Source of the DNA: Streptomyces sp. NBRC 110028
GTDB lineage: Bacteria; Actinomycetota; Actinomycetes; Streptomycetales; Streptomycetaceae
Reading direction: 5' to 3'
Length of the DNA: 64,000 bases
Assembly: GCF_001417735.1 (NCBI RefSeq)
Contig: NZ_BBUZ01000024.1
Span: 120,094 to 184,093, forward strand
Below are positions 17,140 through 26,491 of the stretch, piece after piece; the stretch's first letter is position 1, and each line of letters begins with the position of its first letter. The notes under the pieces were generated by a model. It was not told where the DNA came from and did not search any database. It worked only from the letters and a program-made list of their open reading frames with translations. The position numbers and the translations under genes were made by a program.

Positions 17140-17936
17140 CCAGAGCGGACCGAGCGGATCTGCACACGCTGACCGGCGCCTACGCGGTGTACGCCCTCTC
17201 CGGGCGGGAACTGCTGGCCTTCGAACGGCATCTGGCCGACTGCGACGCATGCGCCCAGGAGGTACGGGAGCTGCGGGCCACCGCCGCCAAGCTCGGCATG
17301 GCCACCTCGCTGACGCCGTCGCCGGTGCTCAAGGACGATGTGATGCGGCGGATCGCCACGGTCCGTCAGGACCCGCCGCGGGTGGCGAGGCGCGAACCGG
17401 AGTTCTCCGGCGGCGGCGCGCCCCGGCGTCCCGCGCGCGGCCGCCGGCAGAACTTCGCGCTGGCGGCCTGTCTCGCCGGGGCGGTGGCGCTCGGCGGCGT
17501 CGCCGTCTGGCAGAACCAGCAGGCGTCCGACGCGCGCGATACGGCCCGCCGCTCCGAGGAGCAGGTGGCGCGGGTGGAGGCGGTGGCCGAGGTGCTGGCC
17601 GCCCCGGACGCCCACAGCCGCAACGCCAAGCTGACCAACGGCGCCACCGGCACGGTCGTGGTCTCGCACGCCCTGGACAAGGCCGCGTTCCTCGCCTCCG
17701 GCCTGCCGAAACCGCCCGATGGGCGGGTGTACCAGCTGTGGTTCAGCGACGGCGGCACGATGCGGTCGGCCGGGCTCATGGACACCGCCGACACCGGCAC
17801 CGGCGGCGGCACGGCCGCCCTGCTGAGCGGTGCGGTGGGCAAGGCGTCCGGCGTGGGGCTGACGGTCGAGCCCGCCGGGGGCTCCAGGGCGCCGACCACC
17901 GACCCGATCGGGCTGATGTCGCTCCCGGCGGGGTGA
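17136..17936 (+). CDS. RskA-type membrane anti-sigma factor
   Basis: A 266-residue anti-sigma factor that should sequester the upstream SigK. Residues 1-50 form the zinc-binding anti-sigma domain with the HxxxCxxC signature (His32, Cys36, Cys39). A single membrane helix is near 105-123 (FALAACLAGAVALGGVAVW). The extracytoplasmic RskA domain follows (KLTNGATGTVVVSH, VYQLWFSDG, GVGLTVEPAGGS). The start overlaps the sigK stop by 4 nt, giving coupled translation and balanced stoichiometry. Confidence 0.92.
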   Translation: MTRADRADLHTLTGAYAVYALSGRELLAFERHLADCDACAQEVRELRATAAKLGMATSLTPSPVLKDDVMRRIATVRQDPPRVARREPEFSGGGAPRRPARGRRQNFALAACLAGAVALGGVAVWQNQQASDARDTARRSEEQVARVEAVAEVLAAPDAHSRNAKLTNGATGTVVVSHALDKAAFLASGLPKPPDGRVYQLWFSDGGTMRSAGLMDTADTGTGGGTAALLSGAVGKASGVGLTVEPAGGSRAPTTDPIGLMSLPAG

Positions 17937-17960
17937 GGGCGCCTAGTGTAAGGGAGAGGG

Positions 17961-19343
17961 GTGACCACACCCAGCACCTCGATCGCCGTCTTCACCTCCG
18001 ACCTGCGGCTGAGTGACAACCCCGTGCTCCACGCCGCGCTCCGCTCGGCCGACCAGGTCGTTCCGCTGTTCGTCGTGGACCGCCGGGTGGCCGCGGCGGG
18101 GTTCGCGGTGCCCAACCGGGTGGCGTTCCTGCGGGACTGCCTGGCCGGCCTCGACGCGGTCCTGCGGGAGCGCGGCGGCCGGCTGGTCGTCCGTACGGGT
18201 GACGCGGTGGAGGAGATCCGCCGGGTGGCCGAGCAGGTCGGCGCCGGGGAGGTGCACATCGCGGGCGGGGTGAGCGCGTTCGCCGGGCGGCGGGAGGCGC
18301 GGCTGCGCGAGGCGCTGGGCGAGCGGGCCCTGCACGTCCACGGAACCGTGGTGACGGCGGCCGAGCCGGGCGCCCTGACCCCCGCCGGCAAGACCCACTT
18401 CGCCGTGTTCACCCCGTACTTCCGCGCCTGGCAGGCCGTCGAGCCGCGCAGGCCGCTCGCCGCGCCGCGCCATGTGCGGGTGCCGTCCGGGGTGCGGTCC
18501 GAACCGGTCGCCGCCGTGTCCTCGCTCGCCTCCGGCAGCACCTCCCCCGCGCTGCCCGAGGGCGGCGAACGGGCCGGGCGCCGCCGCCTCCAGGCGTGGC
18601 TGCGGTCGGGCCTGGGCCCGTACGCCGACCGCCAGGACGACCTGGCGGGCGACGCCACCTCACGGCTCTCCCCCTACCTCCACTTCGGCTGTCTGTCCCC
18701 GGTGGAGCTGGTGCACCGGGCGCGCGAGTCCGGCGGGCCCGGCGCCGACGCCTTCGTACGGCAGCTCGCCTGGCGCGACTTCCACTACCAGGTCCTCGCC
18801 GCCCGCCCGGACGCCTCCCACACCGACTACCGCCCGCGCGGCGACCAGTGGCGGTCGGACGACGCCGCCGTCGCCGCCGTCGCCGCCTGGAAGGCGGGCC
18901 GCACCGGCTACCCACTGGTCGACGCGGGGATGCGGCAGCTGGCGGGCGAGGGGTGGATGCACAACCGGGCCCGGCTGCTGGTGGCGAGCTTCCTGACGAA
19001 GACGCTGTACGTGGACTGGCGGGTGGGGGCCCGGCACTTCCTGGACCTGCTGGTCGACGGGGACGTGCCGAACAACCAGCTGAACTGGCAGTGGGTGGCC
19101 GGAACCGGCACCGACACCCGCCCCAACCGGGTCCTGAACCCCCTGGCCCAGGCCCGCCGGTTCGACCCCGACGGGGCGTACGTACGGCGCTGGGTGCCCG
19201 AACTCGCCGAGATCCCCGGCCGGCGCGTCCACACCCCCTGGACGCTCCCCGACGCGGAACGCTCCGCCCTGTCCTACCCGCCCCCCGTCGTCGACCTCGC
19301 CGAAGCCGCCGCCCGCTTCCGCCGGGCCCGCCACACCACCTGA
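17961..19343 (+). CDS. Deoxyribodipyrimidine photolyase / cryptochrome
   Basis: A 460-residue flavoprotein that repairs UV-induced pyrimidine dimers using blue light. The N-terminal Rossmann antenna domain starts IAVFTSDLRLSDNPVL. The C-terminal FAD and DNA-binding helical domain has AWRDFHYQVL, AGMRQLAGEGWMHNRARL and the conserved WQWVAGTGTDTRP with NPLAQARRFDPDG. It follows rskA by 24 bp on the same strand, so it may belong to the SigK operon. Confidence 0.9.
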   Translation: MTTPSTSIAVFTSDLRLSDNPVLHAALRSADQVVPLFVVDRRVAAAGFAVPNRVAFLRDCLAGLDAVLRERGGRLVVRTGDAVEEIRRVAEQVGAGEVHIAGGVSAFAGRREARLREALGERALHVHGTVVTAAEPGALTPAGKTHFAVFTPYFRAWQAVEPRRPLAAPRHVRVPSGVRSEPVAAVSSLASGSTSPALPEGGERAGRRRLQAWLRSGLGPYADRQDDLAGDATSRLSPYLHFGCLSPVELVHRARESGGPGADAFVRQLAWRDFHYQVLAARPDASHTDYRPRGDQWRSDDAAVAAVAAWKAGRTGYPLVDAGMRQLAGEGWMHNRARLLVASFLTKTLYVDWRVGARHFLDLLVDGDVPNNQLNWQWVAGTGTDTRPNRVLNPLAQARRFDPDGAYVRRWVPELAEIPGRRVHTPWTLPDAERSALSYPPPVVDLAEAAARFRRARHTT

Positions 19344-19584
19344 GCGCCCGCCGGTCCAGGGCCCGGCGGACCAGTGACCGGGCCAGGGCGTCGCGGGTCC
19401 GGGAGGGGCCGGGCCGGCGGGCCGGCGGGCGGCGTCGACGGCCGGGTGGTGGATGACGCTGTCGGGGATCCGCTGCCGCTGCCCGCCCATGCCCGCTCCT
19501 CCGGTCGACGCCGCCCTCTCGTGGGGGTATTCGGAGCCGGTCGGGGAGCGGTTTGGTCACGATTCCCGCGCGGGCGCGGCGGGT

Positions 19585-19893
19585 TCAGTCATGCGCGCCG
19601 TGGCCGGGGGCGGCGTCCTCGATGCGGCGGGCGAGGGCGAGGTCGAGTTCGGTGACCTTGCCGCCGACGCTGTGGGTGTTCACCGTGACGGTGACCTTGT
19701 TGTAGCCGAGGGTCAGGTCGGAGTGGTGGCCCAGCTCGTCCTGGATGCGGGCGATCTCCGCGACGAGGCCCGCGGCCTGCGGATGCCCGTCGAAGACGTA
19801 ACCGCGGGAGAGCCGGTCGTCCGCGAACGACCAGCCGGGCAGCTGCTCCAGGCGCTCCTCGATCTCCGTGCGGGCCAGCGGCTCGACTGCCAT
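19585..19893 (-). CDS. Pterin-4a-carbinolamine dehydratase
   Basis: A 102-residue protein of standard length. It dehydrates 4a-hydroxytetrahydropterin, formed by aromatic amino-acid hydroxylases. The active-site region ELGHHSDLTLGYNKVTV provides the conserved HH pair, followed by NTHSVGGKVTELD. AGGAAGGG stands before the ATG at 19893. No aromatic amino-acid hydroxylase is near. The 241-bp gap to the photolyase gene shows only GC-rich DNA without a clear signal. Confidence 0.9.
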   Translation of the reverse strand: MAVEPLARTEIEERLEQLPGWSFADDRLSRGYVFDGHPQAAGLVAEIARIQDELGHHSDLTLGYNKVTVTVNTHSVGGKVTELDLALARRIEDAAPGHGAHD

Positions 19894-19971
19894 GGCGCGT
19901 CCCTTCCTCGGGTGGTGGCTCGGTCTTCCACCCTGCCACGGCCACCACCACGGTTCCGTTACCTTCGGGGC

Positions 19972-20775
19972 ATGACAACTGTCGCGCCGCCCGGGGTGGG
20001 CGCGCTGCTGCGCGCATGGCGGGACCGGCGGCGGATCAGCCAGCTGGAGCTGGCGCTGCGCGCCGACTCCTCGGCCCGCCACATCAGCTTCATCGAGACC
20101 GGCCGGTCCCGCCCGAGCCAGGAGATGGTGCTGCGGCTCGCCGACCACCTCGACGTGCCGGTGCGGGAGCGCAACGCGCTGCTGATCGCCGCCGGTTACG
20201 CCCCGCACTATCCGGAGCGGGCGGTGGACGATCCGTCGATGGGCGCGCTGCGCGAGGGGATGGAGCGGCTGCTGACCGGCTACGAGCCGTATCCGGCGCT
20301 GGTGCTGGACGGGACGTACCAGGTGCTGGCGGCCAACCGGGGCGTCCGGATGCTGCTGGAGGGCGTGGCGGACCATCTGCTGGCCCCGCCGTTGAACGCG
20401 ATGCGGATCACCCTCCACCCGGACGGGCTGGCCCCGCGCATCCGCAACCTCCGGGAGTGGCGCGGCCATCTGCTGGACCAGATGGACCGCCAGCTCGCGC
20501 TGATGCGTTCCGCCGCGCTGCGCGAGCTGTACGACGAGGTGACCGGCTATCCGCTGCCCGAGGCGGGCGGCCGGGAGCCGGCCACCGGTGGCGCCCACGC
20601 GCCCATCGCGCTGCCGATGGTGATCGAGCACGGCGGGCGGGTGCTGTCGCTCATCTCGACGATCGCGACGTTCAACACCCCCATGGACGTGACCGTCTCC
20701 GAGCTGGCCATCGAGACGTTCCTCCCGGCCGACCCGGAGACCGCCGCCGTGCTCAAGGGCATCACGCCGCCGTAG
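19972..20775 (+). CDS. XRE-family regulator with MmyB-like ligand domain
   Basis: A 267-residue regulator. Residues about 8-68 are a helix-turn-helix (LRAWRDRRRISQLELALRADSSARHISFIETGR). The rest matches the MmyB-like PAS-fold domain that binds fatty-acid-type ligands (YPALVLDGTYQVLAANRG, TLHPDGLAPRIRNLREWR, ATFNTPMDVTVSELAIETF). Members usually control a neighbouring dehydrogenase. The likely partner is unclear here: the pterin dehydratase gene is divergent, and the SnoaL-like gene is convergent with a 14-bp overlap. Confidence 0.85.
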   Translation: MTTVAPPGVGALLRAWRDRRRISQLELALRADSSARHISFIETGRSRPSQEMVLRLADHLDVPVRERNALLIAAGYAPHYPERAVDDPSMGALREGMERLLTGYEPYPALVLDGTYQVLAANRGVRMLLEGVADHLLAPPLNAMRITLHPDGLAPRIRNLREWRGHLLDQMDRQLALMRSAALRELYDEVTGYPLPEAGGREPATGGAHAPIALPMVIEHGGRVLSLISTIATFNTPMDVTVSELAIETFLPADPETAAVLKGITPP

Positions 20776-21130
20776 GGACCCGGTCCAGGAAGCCGAGGAC
20801 GGAGCGGATGCGGCCGTCCTCGGCGAGGGTGATCACGTCGAATCCGGCGACCGGCGCGGACCCGTCGGGCGCCACCAGCTCCCAGCCGAAGCGGACGATG
20901 TCATGGTGCCCGTCGGCGCTGCCCAGCTGCCGGAACTCGAAGCCGGGGAACCGCTCGTGGGCCCCGGCGATGACGGCGGCCAGCTGCTCGTGCCCCCGTA
21001 CGTCGGCCAGCGGGTCGGTGTAGCCGCCGTCCTCCGTCCAAGCGGCGGCGACGGCCTTGGCGAGGGCGTGCGGCCCGGTGGCGTTCCACGCCTCGAAGTA
21101 GCGGGCCACCGCGGTGTCGTAGTCGGTCAT
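20762..21130 (-). CDS. SnoaL/NTF2-like small protein
   Basis: A 122-residue cone-shaped alpha+beta barrel protein (YFEAWNATG, AWTEDGGYTDPLADVRGHEQL, FDVITLAEDGRIRSVLGF). The fold covers polyketide cyclases, hydrolases and binding proteins, and sequence alone does not choose among them. It lies just outside the biosynthetic cluster and faces away from it. The 162-bp gap to the MFS gene shows no clear signal. Confidence 0.75.
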   Translation of the reverse strand: MTDYDTAVARYFEAWNATGPHALAKAVAAAWTEDGGYTDPLADVRGHEQLAAVIAGAHERFPGFEFRQLGSADGHHDIVRFGWELVAPDGSAPVAGFDVITLAEDGRIRSVLGFLDRVPTAA

Positions 21131-21292
21131 GTCGTCCCCTCCTGGGCGGCCGCGAGCGGCCTGTGCGACGTCTCGGATCCGGGTCCCGGGCCGGAGTGCG
21201 CCGGCCCGGAACCCGATGCCTTCACTGTGCCGCCGGAGGTGCGAGGAGGTCGATTACCGCGGGGGTAATGCCCTCGGGGCGGGCCCCCAGGA

Positions 21293-22765
21293 TCAGGGGC
21301 GCTGATGGGCCTGCTGGGACTGGGACTCGACCAGGGCGATGGCCTCCTCCTTGGTCGCGACCGAGGGCGGCGAGCCCTCCAGCGGCTTGCGGGCGGTCTC
21401 CTTCATCACGGCCGAGGCGATGATGCCGACGATCGCCGCGAGCATCGTGTAGTACGCGGGCATCAGATCGTCGCCGGTGCCGCTGACCAGGGCCTCGACG
21501 ACCAGCGGGGTGGTGCCGCCGAAGAGGGACACGGAGATGTTGAAGGCGATGGACAGCGAGCCGTAGCGCACGTCGGTCGGGAAGAGCGCGGGCAGGGAGG
21601 CCGACATCACGGCGACGTAGGGCAGCAGACACATGCCCAGCAGCAGCAGACCGGCGAAGACGGGGACGATACCGCCCTGCTTGATGAGCAGGAAGGAGGG
21701 CACCGCGAGGACGAAGAAGCCGATGGACCCGGCCATCAGCGCGGGCTTGCGGCCGATGCGGTCGGAGAGCCGGCCGACGAAGGTGATGGCCGCCATGAGC
21801 ACCAGCATCACGATGATGATCGAGACGAGGGCGCTGGTGCTGCTGTAGTGGAGGGTTTCCGAGAGGTACGTCGGCATGTACGACAGCAGCATGTAGTCGG
21901 TGATGTTGTACGCGGCGACCAGCGCCATGCACAGCACCATCGCGCGCCACTGGGACCGGAACACCTGCCAGAACGGCAGCGTCGTGCGCTCCTGCGCCGC
22001 GGACGCCTCCTCCTCCAGCTTCTGGAAGGCGGGGGTCTCGTCCAGCTTCAGCCGCAGATACAGGCCGACGAGTCCGATCGGGGCGGCGACCAGGAACGGG
22101 ATGCGCCAGCCCCAGGAGTTCATCGTGTCGTCGGAGAGCGTCACGGTCAGGATGGTGACCAGTCCGGCCGCGGAGGTGTAGCCGATGAGGGTGCCGAATT
22201 CGAGGAAGCTGCCGAAGTAGCCGCGCCGCTTGTCGGGGGCGTATTCGGCGATGAACGTGGACGCGCCGCCGTATTCACCGCCGGTGGAGAATCCCTGCAA
22301 CATGCGGAACAGGATGAGGAGCGCGGGCGAGACGTAGCCGATGGAGTGATAGCCCGGGATGAGGCCGATGGCGAGCGTGCTCGTCGCCATCATGATCATG
22401 GTGAAGGACAGCACCTTCTTCCGCCCGATGCGGTCACCGAGCGGCCCGAAAAACATACCTCCCAGCGGCCGTACGAGAAAGGCCACCGCGAACGTCGCGA
22501 AGGAGGACAGGACCTGGATCGTGGCGTTGCCGCCGGGGAAGAAGACCTTGCCGATGGTGACCGCGAGATAGCTGTAGATCCCGAAGTCGAACCACTCCAT
22601 GGCGTTGCCCAGAGCGGCGGCTTTGACCGCGCGATGAACGTCCTTCTCCTTGGTGACCGTAATGTCACTGCGCCGCAGCGGAGGGTTCTTGCGCCGCTTG
22701 ATGGCGCGGTGGAGCATGGGGTGCCGGGCTGCGGCGGGGGCATCGGAATCGGTCAGGGCAGGCAC
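21293..22765 (-). CDS. MFS transporter, metabolite:H+ symporter (ProP/ShiA-like) group
   Basis: A 490-residue protein with 12 hydrophobic segments. The MHS subgroup is indicated by GNAMEWFDFGIYSYLAV in helix 1, the GPLGDRIGRKKVL loop and its repeat GRLSDRIGRKPAL, and QGFSTGGEYGGASTFIAEYAP. Members take up organic acids, betaines or shikimate. The GTG at 22765 is preceded by AGGAAGAGAGAG. It shares a divergent promoter region with the FAD monooxygenase, so it may be coregulated with the cluster, possibly for precursor uptake or product efflux. Cluster membership is inferred. Confidence 0.85.
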   Translation of the reverse strand: MPALTDSDAPAAARHPMLHRAIKRRKNPPLRRSDITVTKEKDVHRAVKAAALGNAMEWFDFGIYSYLAVTIGKVFFPGGNATIQVLSSFATFAVAFLVRPLGGMFFGPLGDRIGRKKVLSFTMIMMATSTLAIGLIPGYHSIGYVSPALLILFRMLQGFSTGGEYGGASTFIAEYAPDKRRGYFGSFLEFGTLIGYTSAAGLVTILTVTLSDDTMNSWGWRIPFLVAAPIGLVGLYLRLKLDETPAFQKLEEEASAAQERTTLPFWQVFRSQWRAMVLCMALVAAYNITDYMLLSYMPTYLSETLHYSSTSALVSIIIVMLVLMAAITFVGRLSDRIGRKPALMAGSIGFFVLAVPSFLLIKQGGIVPVFAGLLLLGMCLLPYVAVMSASLPALFPTDVRYGSLSIAFNISVSLFGGTTPLVVEALVSGTGDDLMPAYYTMLAAIVGIIASAVMKETARKPLEGSPPSVATKEEAIALVESQSQQAHQRP

Positions 22766-22816
22766 AAGCTTTTCTCTCTCTTCCTCGGACGGATTCGTGC
22801 GCCTACCCAGCAGTAC

Positions 22817-22837
22817 CTGGTTGATGCATATAACCAG
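22817..22837. promoter_or_regulatory. Inverted repeat in the MFS/FAD-monooxygenase divergent promoter
   Basis: CTGGTT (22817-22822) and AACCAG (22832-22837) are exact complements around the AT-rich spacer GATGCATAT. The site is 15 bp before the FAD gene start and about 50 bp from the MFS start, well placed for repression of both. The spacer is strikingly AT-rich against this background. No regulator is assigned. Confidence 0.45.
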
Positions 22838-22852
22838 TCTGGAGGTTTCGTG

Positions 22853-24247
22853 ATGGAGTCTGCCGCACGTGTGTTCGCCCGGCTCAGTACCGACGAACCG
22901 ATCACGAATACCGACGTCCTGATGGGCAAGGCCGTGGTGCTCGGCGGGAGTCTGGCCGGAATGCTGGCGGCGCGGGTGCTGTCCGATCACGCCGAGAGCG
23001 TGGTGATCGTGGAGCGGGACGCGTTACCCGGCACCGCCGCCCCGCGGCCGGGCACCCCGCACGACGGGCAGTTGCACACCCTGATGCACGGCGGCCGGAT
23101 GCAGTTGCGGCGGCTGTTCCCGGGGTTCGAGGACGAGGCGCGGGCGGGCGGCGCGATCATTTCGTCCCCGTACACCATCCGCGCCTACGCCGACGGCGTG
23201 CCGAAGGTGAGCGACGGCACGATGGGGCTGATCTCCAGCAGCCGCCCGTTCCTGGAGTCGCTGGTCCGGCGGCGCACCCTGGACCTGCCCAATGTGAAGG
23301 TCCTCACCTGCCGCGCCCGGGGCCTGGAATTCCGCGCGGGCGCCGTCACCGGAGTGCGGTGCGGGGCGGACGGGGACGAATGGACCGAGGAGGCGGACTT
23401 CGTCGTCGACGCCATGGGGCGGGCCAGCAAGCTCGGCGACTGGCTGGAGCGCGACGGCTGGCAGCGGCCCGCGATGCGGCGCATGGCCATCGACATCGAC
23501 TACGCCACCGGCTACTTCCGGCGCGCCGACGCCGACCCGGAGCTGGCCGCGGCCATCGCCTACCGGACCCCCACCGCGACCCCGCCCCGGGTGGCGAGCG
23601 GCGCGATCACCGCCATCGAGGGCGACCGCTGGCTGATCACCCTGGCCAACTACGGGAAGCAGCCGCCGATCCGGGACGTGGCGGAGTTCCGGAAGCTGTG
23701 CGGCGAACTGCCGCCGGTCTACCGCGAGGCGGTCGCGGGCGATCAGCTGGGCGAGATCCTCCCGTACCACCAGGCCGACAGCCGCCGCCGGGACTTCCAT
23801 CTCCTCACCCGGTTCCCCGCCCGGCTGATCAGCGTCGGTGACGCGGTCGCCTCGTTCAACCCGATCTACGGGCAGGGCATGTCCTCGGCGACCCTGCACG
23901 CCTCCGCCCTGTCGGAGTACCTGCGCTCCCGGCCGGATCTCGACGCCCCCGCCCGCCGCTTCCTCGCCCTCCAGCGCGTGGTGGTGGACGCGGCCTGGCA
24001 GATCTCCACCTCCGCCGATCTGGCCCGCCCGGATGTGACGGGCCCGTACCCGCGCGGCTACCGCCTCTCGAAGTGGTTCGCCGAGCAGATCGCCGCCGCC
24101 TCGATCACGGACCGGTCCGTCGCCGTGCGGTTCAACTCGGTGACGTACATGCGCACCCATCCCCGTTCCCTGGCCGCACCGTCCACGCTGCTGCGCGCCC
24201 TGCGCGTCAACCGCTCGCAAGGGAAGCCGCAGCGCGAGAAGGGTTAG
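22853..24247 (+). CDS. FAD-dependent monooxygenase/epoxidase-like oxidoreductase
   Basis: A 464-residue group A flavoprotein. The N-terminal dinucleotide fold is VVLGGSLAGMLAARVL with VVIVERDALP. The second FAD motif, SVGDAVASFNPIYGQGMSSATLHA, is diagnostic for this clade, which includes epoxidases and hydroxylases of meroterpenoid pathways. GGAGG stands 7 nt before the ATG. Leu58 is TTA (23024-23026). It is followed after 5 bp by the MMPL exporter. In a cluster with a UbiA prenyltransferase, epoxidation of a prenyl chain or ring hydroxylation are the plausible roles; neither is shown. Confidence 0.85.
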   Translation: MESAARVFARLSTDEPITNTDVLMGKAVVLGGSLAGMLAARVLSDHAESVVIVERDALPGTAAPRPGTPHDGQLHTLMHGGRMQLRRLFPGFEDEARAGGAIISSPYTIRAYADGVPKVSDGTMGLISSSRPFLESLVRRRTLDLPNVKVLTCRARGLEFRAGAVTGVRCGADGDEWTEEADFVVDAMGRASKLGDWLERDGWQRPAMRRMAIDIDYATGYFRRADADPELAAAIAYRTPTATPPRVASGAITAIEGDRWLITLANYGKQPPIRDVAEFRKLCGELPPVYREAVAGDQLGEILPYHQADSRRRDFHLLTRFPARLISVGDAVASFNPIYGQGMSSATLHASALSEYLRSRPDLDAPARRFLALQRVVVDAAWQISTSADLARPDVTGPYPRGYRLSKWFAEQIAAASITDRSVAVRFNSVTYMRTHPRSLAAPSTLLRALRVNRSQGKPQREKG

Positions 24248-24252
24248 CCCCA

Positions 24253-26436
24253 TTGTTCGCCTCACTGGCCCGGTTCACCTGCCGCCGCAGCAGACTGGTG
24301 CTGTATCTGTCCGGAGCGCTGCTGGTCATAGCGGGCGCGCTGGGCGGCGGAGTGATCCAGGAACTGTCCGCCGGCGGGTTCGTCGACGACTCGACGGAAT
24401 CGGCCAGGACCGCGAAGGTCATGGACGACAGATTCCGGGCGGGCGCCCCGGACTTCGTCCTGCTCATATCCGACGAACGGGGCGTGGACTCCCCCGCCGT
24501 GGCCGCCGCCGGCGCCCGGCTCACCGAACGCGTCGCCCATGAACCCGGGGTCGAGCAGGCCGTGTCGTACTGGTCGCTGGGCAAGGCCGAGCCGCTGCGC
24601 GCGCAGGACGGCCGGCAGGCGCTGCTGATGGCCCGGATCTCCGGCGACGAGGACCGGGTCCAGAACACCTTCGAGCGGCTGGAGAGCCGCTACGAGGACC
24701 GTGCCGAAGGGCTCGACGTCCGGGTGGGCGGCAGCGCGCTGGCCGACAAGGAGATGTCCGAGACCACGGAGAAGGACCTCATCAAGATCGAGGCGGTGAC
24801 CTTCCCGGTCCTGCTGATCGTGATGCTGTTCGTGTTCCGCAGCGTGGTCGCCGCCCTGGTGCCGCTGATGGTCAGCGGGCTGACCATCCTGTCCGTCCTG
24901 CTGGTCATCCGGATTCTGACCCTGTTCACCGAGGTCTCCGCGCTCGCGAGCAACGTCACCACCGGCCTCGGACTCGGCCTCGCGATCGACTACAGCCTGA
25001 TCCTGATCAAGCGCTACCGGGAGGAGCGCGGCCAGGGGGTGCGGACCGACCAGGCCATCGCCACGACGCTGCGCACCGCGGGCCGCACCGTGCTGTTCTC
25101 CGCGGTGACGGTGACCCTGGCACTCGGGGCGCTGCTGGTGTTCCCGTTCTACTTCCTGCGCTCGTTCGCGTACGCCGGGATCCCGACCGCCCTGCTCGCC
25201 GCGTTCGTCTCGCTCACCTTCCTGCCCGCGCTGCTGAAGGCGCTGGACCACCGCATCGAGAAGGGGCGCGTCCTGCGCCGCCGCACACCTGAGGCCGAAA
25301 AGGGCTCCGGGGAGGGTTTCTGGCACCGGCTGGCCACCGGCGTGATGCGGTTCCCGCTGCCGGTCGCGGGCGCCGTCACCGCGCTGTTGCTGCTGCTCGG
25401 CGCGCCCTTCCTCGATCTGCGGCTGAGCCTGCCGGACGAGCGGGTGCTGCCCGCCGAGAGCCAGGCCCGGCAGGTCGGCGGCGACATCCGGAACACCTTC
25501 CCGGCACAGGAGACCCAGGCACTCAACGTGGTGCTCGACGGGACGTCCGGGCCCGGCGACCGGAAGGTGGCCCCGTACGCCGAGCGGCTGTCGAAGCTCG
25601 GCGATGTGTCCCGGGTGGACAGCGAGGCCGGGACGTTCGCCCACGGGCGGCTGGTGCGGCGGCCGTCGGCCCTCTCGGCGCGCTTCGGCTCCGGTCACAG
25701 CACCTATCTGTCCGTGGTGCCGAGCCACCAGTCGCTGTCGGAGGAGGGCCGAGCGCTGGTCGCGGACATCAGGGCCCTCCCGGCGCCGTACCCCGTCCAG
25801 GTGGGCGGGCCCGCGGCCGAGCTGACCGACTCCATCGACTCGATGAACGCCCGGCTGCCGTTGGCGCTCGCGGTGATCGCCGCCAGCTCCTTCACCGTGC
25901 TGTTCCTCTTCACCGGCTCCCTGCTGCTGCCCCTCAAGGCGCTGGTCCTCAACTGCCTGAGCCTGAGCGCCACGCTGGGCGTGCTGGTGTGGGGCTTCCA
26001 GGACGGCCATCTGGAGGGTGCCGTGGGCGACTTCGTGGTCACCGACTCGATCACCTGGACCGTGCCGGTGCTGCTGTTCTGCATCGCGTTCGGGCTGTCG
26101 ATGGACTACGAGGTGTTCCTGCTGTCCCGGATCAAGGAGGAGTACGACAGAACCGGGGACAACGTGGCATCGGTCGCCCGTGGCCTGGAGCGCACCGGTT
26201 CGATGATCACGGCCGCCGCGGTGCTGATCGCCATCGTGTTCCTGGGCTTCCTGATCTCCGGCATCGTCTATCTCAAGGCGATCGGGATCGGGCTGGCGCT
26301 CGCGGTGCTGATGGACGCCACGCTGGTCCGGGGCGCCCTGGTCCCGGCCTTCATGCGGCTGGTCGGCAAGGGCAACTGGTGGGCGCCGAAGCCGCTGCGG
26401 GCGCTGCACGCCAAGGTGGGCCTGCGGGAGAAGTAG
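24253..26436 (+). CDS. MMPL-family RND-type exporter
   Basis: A 727-residue protein with two repeats of one lead helix, a large extracytoplasmic domain and about five helices (helix 1 near 15-38; clusters near 180-340 and 530-700). MMPL signatures include GLGLGLAIDYSLILIKRYREE and, in the second half, FGLSMDYEVFLLSRIKEEY, which hold the proton-relay Asp-Tyr pairs. MMPL proteins export lipids and hydrophobic metabolites. I chose the TTG at 24253 (FASLARFTCRRSRLVLY), just after the preceding stop and behind GAGAAGGG. It probably exports the cluster product. Confidence 0.85.
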   Translation: MFASLARFTCRRSRLVLYLSGALLVIAGALGGGVIQELSAGGFVDDSTESARTAKVMDDRFRAGAPDFVLLISDERGVDSPAVAAAGARLTERVAHEPGVEQAVSYWSLGKAEPLRAQDGRQALLMARISGDEDRVQNTFERLESRYEDRAEGLDVRVGGSALADKEMSETTEKDLIKIEAVTFPVLLIVMLFVFRSVVAALVPLMVSGLTILSVLLVIRILTLFTEVSALASNVTTGLGLGLAIDYSLILIKRYREERGQGVRTDQAIATTLRTAGRTVLFSAVTVTLALGALLVFPFYFLRSFAYAGIPTALLAAFVSLTFLPALLKALDHRIEKGRVLRRRTPEAEKGSGEGFWHRLATGVMRFPLPVAGAVTALLLLLGAPFLDLRLSLPDERVLPAESQARQVGGDIRNTFPAQETQALNVVLDGTSGPGDRKVAPYAERLSKLGDVSRVDSEAGTFAHGRLVRRPSALSARFGSGHSTYLSVVPSHQSLSEEGRALVADIRALPAPYPVQVGGPAAELTDSIDSMNARLPLALAVIAASSFTVLFLFTGSLLLPLKALVLNCLSLSATLGVLVWGFQDGHLEGAVGDFVVTDSITWTVPVLLFCIAFGLSMDYEVFLLSRIKEEYDRTGDNVASVARGLERTGSMITAAAVLIAIVFLGFLISGIVYLKAIGIGLALAVLMDATLVRGALVPAFMRLVGKGNWWAPKPLRALHAKVGLREK

Positions 26437-26450
26437 GCGGCGTACGAAAG

Positions 26451-26489
26451 CGCCGGGCGCCTCCGGGGAGGTCCCGGACGCGCCCGGCG
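26451..26489. terminator. Bidirectional hairpin terminator between convergent operons
   Basis: CGCCGGGCGC (26451-26460) pairs exactly with GCGCCCGGCG (26480-26489), and TCCGGG/CCCGGA pairs inside it. Total stem is 16 bp around GAGGT with one mismatch. It sits between the stops of the MMPL gene and the opposing F420/PPOX-type gene. Confidence 0.75.
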
Positions 26490-26491
26490 AC

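Noticed and set aside
21305..22852. Long open plus-strand frame that would fuse a His/Asp/Glu-rich stretch to the FAD monooxygenase
   Set aside because: It is antisense to the MFS transporter; conserved FAD-protein sequence starts at 22853 with its own ribosome site.
24262..26409. 715-codon minus-strand frame
   Set aside because: Antisense shadow of the MMPL exporter, rich in His/Gln/Arg with no domain.
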